Shown one piece after another: positions 48,301 through 53,383 of a DNA stretch of 64,000 nucleotides (its first letter is position 1; every line of letters starts with the position of its first letter). The notes under the pieces are model-generated. The model did no database searches. It saw nothing but the letters and a program-made list of their open reading frames with translations, and was not told the DNA's origin. Location of the stretch: NCBI GenBank assembly GCA_002729235.1, contig PBTY01000054.1, positions 4,332 through 68,331 on the forward strand, read 5' to 3'. The stretch comes from Rickettsiales bacterium (GTDB lineage: Bacteria; Bacteroidota; Bacteroidia; Cytophagales; Cyclobacteriaceae). The translations under genes and the position numbers were made by a program.

Positions 48301-50846
48301 TGATCGACAGTAAATGCGGTATTGGATACTGCAATATCTCCGGTGGAAGTGATATTTAGGTCGGCCAATCCGTCATTGTGGATCGTAATTGTTTCTGATT
48401 GAGAAGCACCTAAAGCAACATTGAATGCACCAAATGTAAAGCTTCCTCCATCTCCAATTTCATTGGAACTACCATCAGTAACCCTAATCTCGGGAGCTGC
48501 TGAAGCAAATGCATTTGACGACACCCAATTGGAAGTAGAACCAGATAATGCAAAACCGGACAAAGTCCCATCATTCGTTCCTGTCTCGTCGGACAAAGTT
48601 GTCAAACCAGTGTTGGTTCCTCCAGCTATTCCATTATCACACAGATAACTTGCACCAAGCCCTGTTCCTGAACTTAATCTAGTTGTTGCACTTGATCGAA
48701 TGTCACTTGCTAATCTTGTAGTAGTCCAAATTCTTACATTATCAATTAGTCCCTGGAAGTACTCTGGATTAGATCCTTCCGCCGCATCTTCTCCAATAGT
48801 CCATGAAGTAGCTACATCCGTTATGGTTGCAGGTGCAGAAGTGTTTTGAGCAACTAACGATCCATTCAGGTACAATTCCAACAAAGTATTCCCTCCATCA
48901 TATCTTGCGGCTACATGATACCATGTATTAATGCTGAGAACATCTGCCGCTGTAGCCGAAACCGTTCCTCCATCAAACAATAAAATTCTTAGATCATCAC
49001 CTAATAAGTCAAATGTTAGTTCCCCGGCCGCACTTCCAGTTCCAGAATACTTAGTCAATATTCTGTGATCACCTGTTACGGTTGTTGGGTATATCCAGGC
49101 CTCTAAAGTAAAGGCTGCAGATGGTTGAATAGAGGCATCGTCTCCCAAAGTCACTTTGTCATCTGTCCCATCAAAATCCAAAGCATTTTCAACGGTATAA
49201 AGCGTAGCTGTGTAGGTGCTTAGTGAATAAGTAAAGCCATCATTAACTGTGAAGTCAAATGTTTCATTGCCTGTCGAAGATGTAGTTGAGTAAACGACAT
49301 ATGAATTATCTAAATCTGCCTTTGAGACAGTTGAACCATTGCTCAAAGTGGACTCATCCCCATCTTGAATACCATTTCCAGCAACCCCTGTTGTACCACC
49401 ATCATCCAAGAATAGCGCTCCACTCGATATAGTCAAATTGCTCAACGCAATGTGATCCAATGCGTTGGCATCTGAATAGGACAAGTTTGTAGTTCCAATC
49501 GCTATGAAATTCGAAATACTTCCAAAAGCATTGAAACTTGCAGCTGTTGGATAGTCATTCGTATTTGGTGCCCCTGGTGTTGGAGTAGATGCTGTAAATG
49601 ATCCCGATCCATTCGGAATTCTTGCCAAGGACTCATTGGCGGCATCACCATTTCCATCTTCATCCACTGAAGTAAAGCTGAAGCCAGTCTCCAATTCTGT
49701 ATCTGATCCATTGTATACGATTACATCAACCAATCCATCCAAGGTAATGGCATCTCCATTCACAAAATCTGATCCGTCTCCAACATATAATGCCACTGCA
49801 TCTGGACCATTTTGTAAGTCAGGAGAGGCTCCCCAATCATAGTCCAAATTATTCACTCCTGCATCTCCAGCGACAAAATATCCGTTGGCATCAGTAGATA
49901 GCCCATCCAGATCATCATCCGCATAAGTTACATCTCCGGTTCCATTGTACCAAACAAGCACCAAGCCATCAAGTGCGGTGCTTCCTGTTCCACCATCATA
50001 TATCTCAACAAACTCTCCACTAACTTCTGGGTCACCGCCAGTATCAGTTGGATCTACCTCATTAATAACTATTCCTGTCGGAGTAATGTAAATATAGAAC
50101 GTTTGATCTCCACTTTGATCAACTCCTCCACTCGCAATTCCTCCGTTGTCTGAAAGTGATACAGTGACTAGAGCTTTACCCCATTGATTCGTCTCTGGCG
50201 TAAAGGTTAGATTCCCGGTGGACTCATTAATATCTGGTTGATCACCCGCTGCAAAAATTCCAGTGTTGTCATTGCTCACATTGAATGTCAGAGTTTGACC
50301 ACCTCCATCACCATCTGAAATCGATGTAGCAAAGGCAGTTACTGTTTGTGCTCCGGAGTTTTCTGCCACGGTCTGATTTGGACTACCAGGAAGTGAGAAA
50401 GATGGAACGTCATTAACTGCGTTTACATCTATGGTCATTGTTTGAGTCGCACTAGTTTGATTACTGGTTCCGTCATCAACTACTTGGAATGTAAATGAAT
50501 CATATGATGTGCCATTGCCATTAGCTACTGGTTTGAACTTTAAACGGTTCAAACCTATATTAGTAACTGATATACTAGAGCCATCACCGAGAGTTTCACC
50601 ACCATCAACTATTCCATCTAAATTAGCATCATCAAAGAGTACTCCGACAGTAGTTGTTGTTACAATATTGACTGTAACAAACGCATTCCCATCAGTCGCA
50701 TCGCTGAAGCTAAAGTCACTTTGAACGATAACCAAATCACTATCCTCATTCACAGCAACAGTATTATCCGCACTCGTTGGTTGTGTTTGTGCGAATAAAG
50801 TGACAGAGCCAACTATTAAGCCAATTATTAGTACAATTCGTTTCAT
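33303..50846 (-). CDS. Giant multidomain T9SS-secreted surface protein (5847 aa)
   Basis: A single 17.5-kb frame. Order: signal peptide (1-19); cadherin/Ig-like region (about 20-255); lamin-tail-like domain (about 257-430, VINEVDPTDTGG); LamG/concanavalin-type domains at about 550-740 and 905-1120, each followed by a choice-of-anchor-D-type repeat; about sixteen SbsA/Big-type Ig modules (about 1545-3715), typically opening D..AP.V and containing V.F.E.V; then a run of about 130-residue modules (about 4080-4980), each opening near YC.GD and closing FxGCExxxxxxxxxVxPxPxxP, probably disulfide-linked; a MAM-like domain (about 5300-5500); an Omp28-like part (about 5500-5700); and a T9SS type A sorting domain (about 5770-5847, EIYPNPANRSF ... 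LPSGVYLI). The expected role is surface adhesion or ligand binding. It is last in the 33-61 kb operon, 98 bp after the lipoprotein gene. Confidence 0.9.
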   Translation of the reverse strand: MKRIVLIIGLIVGSVTLFAQTQPTSADNTVAVNEDSDLVIVQSDFSFSDATDGNAFVTVNIVTTTTVGVLFDDANLDGIVDGGETLGDGSSISVTNIGLNRLKFKPVANGNGTSYDSFTFQVVDDGTSNQTSATQTMTIDVNAVNDVPSFSLPGSPNQTVAENSGAQTVTAFATSISDGDGGGQTLTFNVSNDNTGIFAAGDQPDINESTGNLTFTPETNQWGKALVTVSLSDNGGIASGGVDQSGDQTFYIYITPTGIVINEVDPTDTGGDPEVSGEFVEIYDGGTGSTALDGLVLVWYNGTGDVTYADDDLDGLSTDANGYFVAGDAGVNNLDYDWGASPDLQNGPDAVALYVGDGSDFVNGDAITLDGLVDVIVYNGSDTELETGFSFTSVDEDGNGDAANESLARIPNGSGSFTASTPTPGAPNTNDYPTAASFNAFGSISNFIAIGTTNLSYSDANALDHIALSNLTISSGALFLDDGGTTGVAGNGIQDGDESTLSNGSTVSKADLDNSYVVYSTTSSTGNETFDFTVNDGFTYSLSTYTATLYTVENALDFDGTDDKVTLGDDASIQPSAAFTLEAWIYPTTVTGDHRILTKYSGTGSAAGELTFDLLGDDLRILLFDGGTVSATAADVLSINTWYHVAARYDGGNTLLELYLNGSLVAQNTSAPATITDVATSWTIGEDAAEGSNPEYFQGLIDNVRIWTTTRLASDIRSSATTRLSSGTGLGASYLCDNGIAGGTNTGLTTLSDETGTNDGTLSGFALSGSTSNWVSSNAFASAAPEIRVTDGSSNEIGDGGSFTFGAFNVALGASQSETITIHNDGLADLNITSTGDIAVSNTAFTVDQTGLSFPLAISAGGSATFDIDWTAAAETVVSESETLTINSDDGDEATFDFTVTGYVVENALDFDGTDDRIVITGASNLQRGSSDQFTIEMWVYPTTTGTRKYLLDEDNHKQFVYLEPDGQIGVVYRGSLESKTNGSSPLTFDEWHHIAISYDGLGSVTGIKVYFDGVLQSMGGSGTISSSASEDMSSNYYIGDYYPGSGSYKLDGNLDEFRIWDVERSASEIRSNAASRISLPNASLLLYYDFNQGIPSGDNTGLVTITDLSSNGYDGTATNFEVDGSNNSGNTSNWIASTAFASSAATTPSIAVYDETGASVADASTFTFASTGFGLSTDTTFTIINEGLADLSLSSDAVLTQDTTYALVTPYSSPVTVTPGASQDLTVSFDPFAAANYTDVLTIANSDAGSNPYVINLSGDGLDLSAPVFENSTPQISAITTTGFTIETDIDEAGVVYYVVVPANATAPSIAEIQLGQSSGAGTPEDAGSFDVSGETDFIYDFVVTGLSVKTAYDVYVFAEDDEGTPNEQASATLIEDVTTAGNNSTLSAVASSEAGFFNSSSYDADGSGSSFTNTNSIQVFQFDIDDETGDGLPTILSDIDITIASTDHTDVKAIGISTDGGSTFIAETPVSLATETLTISGGLSVADNSSATVSVFVSFNASPTEEQYQFSVSGYSQPSSGTTTISTASVSSSTAGDENTVDNTAPQVSSLEIFDADHDGLIERIDITFSEIVSVVSGPVDLSDFGDIILATQDTVKTTAGLGISGPSGDPSVISITNIVDQLSINTGVGGTRIANIAGLWQDQAGNAIVDNTETVIDSADPVLASSSPLDGSVSFSPADIVLYFSEKIQFGGSGTVVLNETSPTPGTQFTYDVTSPGLNLVISDDSTLTIEASSVLVIPRDYDLIVSSNAIDEFGGARDFAGVTISFTANNIQPDDCAYNYESSRSGENNAGNLSSSVCNTSPSTTASSLYVSESEAVTVLYFNMMDGGGSESNFTNMTFSNGGATDWSKLIEGAGLIDQNGKFEYADAINSTNIQFTGMAEGEGDIADVNSNQDKEYALRVWFKTDLTDLASSIDNTDLIFQINQTGAGAVRVWNGSTSYVDNTSIYVSNTVTFQVVATHYGFAQQPTETEANSAMYPFVTVQAEDVYGSRDADYVTSEVLTIGSTGASLSGTPLSTNGTFVAGVTEMADSIVFDYFESSIVLNTSGGALDNTPTSDAFNIICDATPPIISAAAISLSGSPSGQSSTYAIGDNITAYYDNKVDKNDNLRHITFDFSEFGGGSFDVTAPTVAADSIYEYTYTIVAGSVEVSNGVNVLVSGTDSADDDPEASCTDNTSPNTSGTEDVSVDNQRPTITLFNPLDETTTGILTNQDIEVTFSEDVLSSFGTINLVANNGVNSQSFSANSASNVSIASSVATLDPTNAFAGGETYNVIIDANSFTDIHGNAFSGTILGDWNFTVDPDTQAPTLDITVSTPASGTTSRTNSTSLEFILSFDEPISGIDETDIALVANGLSGSESFALDQINTQTYRVTVSNLAIATAGVDGDIAVQVTNTSGKIDDGAMPTPNEFTTLTSSAVVIDQTKPVVTATSLNTLDGTPPLAGTVDENVAVSVLVNGVTYSATVSGSGPYTWDIADDVIDGDVDPLTFDGGTPLPEGTYTITVSAADEAGNTGQGTGTLKIDQTAPTIVGTYFFDTGTPDGIIDEILVIFNENVLDSSVDPNDFTFSGAASVALATTINHPYVSSDQVDDDWLTFEVTGYTEGTATSNVDYTQPLTGGLSDLVGNLLDTADALIEYDYALPLIVQTYQYDINEDGRLDEIVVEFTEGVRFSSVNASAYSVLNSTLTSALAHTSVGNTLDQETLDEFITLSVDVPGTDTTRVSYDASVATRDASSSSNAAPLYTNIPALDRALPVVMDVNSLTDDSSVKIIGDAISIYIDFSETVDVTGTPTLDLSTVVTGTATYSGGDGTTRLSFDYTVSAGQESSDLDYSGSTALSGTIDDQSPQNNAGSLELPVPAASGSLSNNKEFIIDGVIPYFVQAHFYDVNPIDGDIDEIVIEMSEPVNGVGFQIADFDLAAGSVINVINQNGGSAPAASNTLDVSATDKYVTLSVSISGSYPEAITYDGASIVGIPNYVQDIAGNSVATGSTPISTLIDVAPPRVQSVRSSVSNGTYGIGQLIPIQVIFSEDVTVSGSGLAPTIRLETGTFDQQVNYSSTDSDTLFFNYTVSEGDYSTDKDYLDYTANNALQSNEQTIKDLSNLTSINTLPEPLPTVDASLGTNKQIIIDGVRPTFVSAEEFDTDNNGTIDRVSITMSEPVNDAAVAFGDFTLGSGVTPTSIVSASGVNGDGSATDNIITLAVTSTESSSFTVGYSGTSVQDLAGNTANSNSSISVTDLADPIILSVTSSIGNGAYNEGDLIPIQVTFSEVVSYTTGATAPSIALATGATTVSQDAVLASGNGTKILVFEYTVQADDESADLNYVNVDALSLNTGTITDQASRSIATSNEFTYASANSQSLADLKDIIIDTQAPGITTLTISSDNAITSLAKGDDPENEDGTGIAADVANVVTISMDFDDDLFEAPTVQVRGDDGALVLNSPTINIIAPDQYTAVYTVSRNDSDGPVTFTIDYTDKAGNSGTQLNQGDITSGSNITTDNTNPTVEFTVVDDPTSEATFTVSAQFDEPVTLVELSDFTTSNGVLSNLNSLGGNEYEFDVTPVADQTNTLTIGISDESVTDLTGNTIVNTTFDVDFDDQAPNILSNISDSVVVYGQDLTVTLNLDEVGTLYYALVPNGTAATNAEVKAQSIASAIAEGSINYGVANVDQELPLTLPQPRTEYDLLLVSEDKVDPTPYNLSAVTIIDVTSGGVVLNNPNLNNFCLEGDFYTLDPITITETIATDFVSPKSSANRTFRLVLPDIDNDGTVDFQFNTTAGTESVSVSVGDLANVSLNFTSSSILTITYQVPTEDAIDVMTISGLQIKATGNTSSNAQIERSGGNGNIYLANEGDGAIFATLNTVEPYAEADIVTAIPTPAYTNPYLFEWTSGVQEDALGDGVTVFKYEGLLTSDTVVAVGLPNVGDSVKFYSDAGLTTVSFKYEAVTNFDTLYVTLADLGLATTDVGVNTYYVTTKNGLSCESATVKYSAAIIRFENSESKTGYAVNNGTGTTLKYSFPAGHTRLFVGNGLTSYQNDDDFADAPADGMSVKFIPSAAEKGTHTIIYQLTNTASGVTANYGVDFLVIESDVVLSTDISQEVDYCEYDDPVSLTMVCPDGIECAGEAVTSEPNFKTVRVYLYDSDTETRGAEVTTDVLTTIPASDPNDTTGWVFNPQATVVVDLLVDDVYSQELLFVYVIEDDVTSEETDLSEQVITIYRDPTVSFTNVNDYYCNDDGDFDVRVNIISAAGTQNNVAIDSFRVYRYDSISLIYEPYGVDSGWRSGANFNPADPDNDGVVYGLNAGNEEDYGGFRIEYATDSLTSAKCTSTITYDFQILKIPDLPSLDETNFAGHSDGDVSGTYTIEYCAGETVDNLVVDLSEYSSNVEINWYNDVLLNSPIASTHISGTNSEELDLATAFFGGNNEPTGRQNITFYYTITDNIGINSSSYSGCESESKTVSLQVYPYPDQVVAESLVTSTTTNTSNSKSVTGEYFYEYCQPDGVAATLSIDLDETLNTEDASESYFILYDSTQTQVARFQDADTLTDAVIKNIFSYSALDSTSLVFYVSQRNFDNNYPSGSSEFSGCEGELRKFTINVNAIPNTPEAEAFNGDEVVDGVVKYYLCSGDQLQNILTPQLTGAKYNWYLDDGTTSPSSTVINNVAAFNDNFITRNELAAVGFNNVVTSKTTYTYWVTQTVEANTASGFKGCESDTLQVDIVVSPDPATPTVTDVSSSGLIDDSGTYRASYCEGSVDFIYEVSGLTAAANGGELVRFNVYSVTNGGQLSTTAIYTDTTSTGSIQIDDLDLRMSAQEQGTYTFKISQVNSTVGGSDDNATFTGCETEEADMATVVLYIYDVPDEPEIGDDPTNIVSDGADDMIYYNEGDAIANLVVNGESGINNIYRWYNADTNVELLADTTDAGVSTASAAQLGISGAGVYNFYVDQTADYSQGVPDFLGCTSAAEEFTVTVFALPNAPIASDPDPQCDFNVSPGSTEIRYSGVSTTNNTTTQFLFVNSYTGVTTTVDVIDPTFTLVQTVNGVENAVDEGVFEFTVDVIQVTNRIANEFNGSTSNPTEVTIVTSPIPTIGDFGPSKQFNVIEACDNALITLDLKLTNLSVNNATFEWEAGLNSNTTESIDTLSMTYLSDSTVRFEFDPVSNNLSGDRHFSVSVNNKNRPAGLPSNQCVAEAGMNFEIGTSPIPKLRWEGITEGRRTTLTFGDDNTSTSSNYWVDSIYVEVPSVNWSAGASFGQGAVDRDNLWVVDSTIFNSAGTYDINVTYISGSACVGELTRTITILDHFVITDDILFEFEGADDGDWFVEYTDGFEDRDQAWEIGSASFDDNTDGNGSYWVTGDGTSYSGGTQSWVYSPSFDLSGMDNPTVGFAHIRDFTFTDGVVLQQSLDDGRTWQPVGSYQRLNQEQGLGSGKNWYNTQEISGAPGSEDNFNPTAFAWSNASEDGWATTAHRISDLHSQIRFRFALGSTTGDKIANDKTPLDGFAFDDFSIYNKEKFILIEQFSDFSASSVEAIDSITSRMSTEISTDAILLNYYVGNLDINGRTASDPAARSSYYGVDSEPQSIISGVNVNDEEVLEGLNDVTGWTVNYYNSRALDQALFTIGDISLGTDPSTLDISTTFTYSSQGDVLPEGTELSFRFAVVEKEIVDPELMALNGGNPLRNVLRKMLPSTGGFTYKGRVTPGQSVFFNGSSEIEASWGISEIYDADQLMVIAFVQVDNLPSTYTGTLVENRLILQAKAVDVSGKIIPEVTGVDRIAGIDEFEIYPNPANRSFKVQLENAPDQAMDWVIYDQVGRQVKLGAVKPGELEIEVDARDLPSGVYLIHLFNDEEKWKPKRLVIIH

Positions 50847-50944
50847 ATCAATGGCGGTTTAATTAAACCTGTAAGTATTCTATATTTTCTTAAAATAATT
50901 CTATCGCAAACATTCTGCTATTCTAATGTCTACGCTTATTTTAT

Positions 50945-52261
50945 TTAATCCTTAAGTTCTCCGTTTGCATTTAATCGAAGCAATCCGACCATAGTCGTTC
51001 CACTACCAAAATCGATGGTAGAAGCTACCAATATATCGCCATCTGGCAAAGTCAAAGCGGCAACAGGCTTATCATCTCCTACTGAGGTGCCATAATTCTG
51101 ATCAAAACCATCAATATGACCCGTAATAGGAGAAACTTTCATCACCATGATCTCAGCATTCTTGTTTATCACAGTAGTACCATCACCATCGGTAATTACA
51201 AATCTTCCTATCTGTCCTAATACCATTAACTCATTACTCAATGTACGAGCAAAGGTGTAAGCCTCACATGCCAGACCAAAATCATTAGATAACACACTGG
51301 ACGAGTTATTTACAAGTAAACCACTTGACGAAACTGCCAAATGAAATCCCCGATCGGCACCAGTTGCCTCATCAGATGTACTACCTACGATAGAATAACC
51401 TAGGGAAGATTTCTTTACTGAATAAGGGATATCATCCGCATCAATATCTGCTCCAGGAATACCCGTAACTAGCGCACCTTCATCGGCAGTTCCAAACTTA
51501 TTCGTTTGAAGTATATATAAATTCGTACCACCATATCCCTCAGCTGTAGCCCTGGTTGACCCTATCACTAAGAACCCTCCATTGTCAACTTCAAAAATGC
51601 TCAAAGCATTTTCATTACCTGTAAACCCATGACTCTTCTCCCAGTAGACGCTATCATTATCGTCATACTTACCCATGTAAATTTGACTCTCTCCTGCTGG
51701 TGTTAAGTCTCCAGCATACCTTCTGGAACCTGCTGTAGAATGCCCTAGCACTACATATGTCGGATTTGCATCAGATGTTTGTATGATATCTGTGGCGATC
51801 AAACTATCAATGAAATTAAACCCTGGGTTTCCAGAATCATCAGTACTTATGACTTCCAAATCGCTATTGATTCTACCCCAAACACTCGTATTTTGGTCAA
51901 CCTGAGTATCTACATCTCTGAATGTCATGTAACCAACAATCAAGAATTCGTCATTATCAACAGGCTTAAGTCTCGTTGGAGTGTCTTCCGAATCATTATT
52001 TAAATCAATTATTCTAGAAGCAAGTTCATTTCCGCCTTCATCCGTTTTTAACAAATAGAAATCAGAATTATTCCCGTTAGTATTTTTAGCTAATACGATG
52101 ATTTCCCCTGTACTTGTCCGAACGATATCCACAGCTTCGTTGGTACCCAAACCATAGAACTTAACAAAAAGATCATTAGGGTTTGGACCATCAATATCAT
52201 TAGGAGCACAACTTAATGAGCCAATAATCAGTACTGCGATATATAAAAAATTAATTCTCAT
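50945..52261 (-). CDS. Beta-propeller-like lipoprotein
   Basis: A 438-residue protein with a lipoprotein signal (lipobox SLSC, Cys18) followed by NDIDGPNPND. The body shows repeated strand units that each contain a phrase of the type GEIIVLAKN, DEFLIVGYM, TYVVLGHST, GGFLVIGST, LGYSIVGST, ELMVLGQIG and GDILVASTI, about seven, as expected for a beta-propeller. No enzymatic motif is seen. It is likely exposed on the outer membrane, perhaps as a scaffold or ligand-reading protein. It sits 6 bp after the outer-membrane barrel gene and 98 bp before the giant gene. Confidence 0.7.
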   Translation of the reverse strand: MRINFLYIAVLIIGSLSCAPNDIDGPNPNDLFVKFYGLGTNEAVDIVRTSTGEIIVLAKNTNGNNSDFYLLKTDEGGNELASRIIDLNNDSEDTPTRLKPVDNDEFLIVGYMTFRDVDTQVDQNTSVWGRINSDLEVISTDDSGNPGFNFIDSLIATDIIQTSDANPTYVVLGHSTAGSRRYAGDLTPAGESQIYMGKYDDNDSVYWEKSHGFTGNENALSIFEVDNGGFLVIGSTRATAEGYGGTNLYILQTNKFGTADEGALVTGIPGADIDADDIPYSVKKSSLGYSIVGSTSDEATGADRGFHLAVSSSGLLVNNSSSVLSNDFGLACEAYTFARTLSNELMVLGQIGRFVITDGDGTTVINKNAEIMVMKVSPITGHIDGFDQNYGTSVGDDKPVAALTLPDGDILVASTIDFGSGTTMVGLLRLNANGELKD

Positions 52262-52267
52262 TTAAAA

Positions 52268-53374
52268 TCAATATTTCTTAGGTCGATAAATTGATAAAGT
52301 ATATCCAAGTGATACTGAGATAAAATCCAGGGATAAGGCCGGCTCTACATAAGCCAAATCAAAAGTGTAATTTGAATTCGTGTAACGCTCATCTCCATTG
52401 ATGTAATTACGACGCCCAGTATCATATCTTCCCTCAACGGTAAAGAAATGTGTCTTAAAACGTATTTTCAATCCAACACCCGCCGTTAAAGAATAATTTA
52501 CTCTATTAACCTGGTTGGTTTCTATTAAATCAATTTCACCCTGGATAGTACTGGTTGTTCCTCCTATTCGAGATCCTGTTAGATTTGCTTTCATCAAATA
52601 ATCGAAGGAACCCCCTAAAAATCCGTAGGGTAATAGAATTTTATCTCTATTGCTCGACCATAGCGTATAACTTGCCTGTATCGGAATCCTCAAATACGTT
52701 TGGCTATTAACAATGCTATTGTTGATATTGACCTGATTCACATACGAGTCAGCTGAGTACGATGAAGTGCGAAATTGAACTCCTGAACTTAGATCTACCC
52801 CCTCATACACTTCCTTTTGGAATAGTAATTCAGCCCAAAAGTGATAGTCTCGGGTACTATTGGCATTATAATCCACATCTGAAGAATCTCCAGGCACAGT
52901 ATAACTATCGTCCCCATCAGGAGTAGTTCCATTGTAAAAGTTATCATGAACCAACAAATTGTTAGTAGCATAATCTTCAATGACTACAACATTGGAAGTA
53001 TTCAAGCCAGCTTTGAAAGAAATCCTAAATATAGGTTCTGTTCGAAATTGATCGTATAAGAAAAACAATTCTGCTGGATCTACCTGAGGATCCAGACGAT
53101 GTTCTGGATCTACTTTAAGTAGGTTGATCATTGCAATCTCAGCTTGTGCTTCCTGATCAGTGAAAATATATACCAGTGCTAGAAGTTTTCTTGCACGAAC
53201 TTCTTCTTCTTTGGAAAAACTGTGATTGTCCAAACAACCAGTAATTCTAGCTGGGATTCCAAGAAGACGGCCCTCCTCATAATCATCCTCCGCTTGATTG
53301 AGCAATTGAGTACAGTTTTGACTGTATACTATTGTTGTCAACAGTGTAAATACAATAGGCAGTAACTTTTTCAT
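52268..53374 (-). CDS. Outer-membrane beta-barrel with helical periplasmic head
   Basis: A 368-residue protein: signal peptide (1-18), a helical N-terminal part with two to three TPR-like helix pairs (about 20-110: NCTQLLNQAEDDYEEGRL, RARKLLALVYIFTDQEAQAE, DPQVDPAELFFLYDQF), then a PorT-like barrel of about 240 residues with many amphipathic strands and a C-terminal SVSLGYTLSIYRPKKY. The barrel should sit in the outer membrane with the head in the periplasm. It is 9 bp after the STAND gene stop and 6 bp before the lipoprotein gene, suggesting a periplasm-spanning complex. It is not a canonical PorP/SprF protein. Confidence 0.75.
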   Translation of the reverse strand: MKKLLPIVFTLLTTIVYSQNCTQLLNQAEDDYEEGRLLGIPARITGCLDNHSFSKEEEVRARKLLALVYIFTDQEAQAEIAMINLLKVDPEHRLDPQVDPAELFFLYDQFRTEPIFRISFKAGLNTSNVVVIEDYATNNLLVHDNFYNGTTPDGDDSYTVPGDSSDVDYNANSTRDYHFWAELLFQKEVYEGVDLSSGVQFRTSSYSADSYVNQVNINNSIVNSQTYLRIPIQASYTLWSSNRDKILLPYGFLGGSFDYLMKANLTGSRIGGTTSTIQGEIDLIETNQVNRVNYSLTAGVGLKIRFKTHFFTVEGRYDTGRRNYINGDERYTNSNYTFDLAYVEPALSLDFISVSLGYTLSIYRPKKY

Positions 53375-53383
53375 CAGTGGATG

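Noticed and set aside
33303..50846. Many antisense frames of 60-100 codons within the giant gene
   Set aside because: They are shadows produced by the repetitive Thr/Ser/Asp-rich coding sequence; none shows a domain or start signal.
33303..50846. Possibility that the giant gene is an assembly fusion of several genes
   Set aside because: The frame is unbroken, has a signal peptide only at the start and a T9SS sorting domain only at the end, and the modules merge without gaps.
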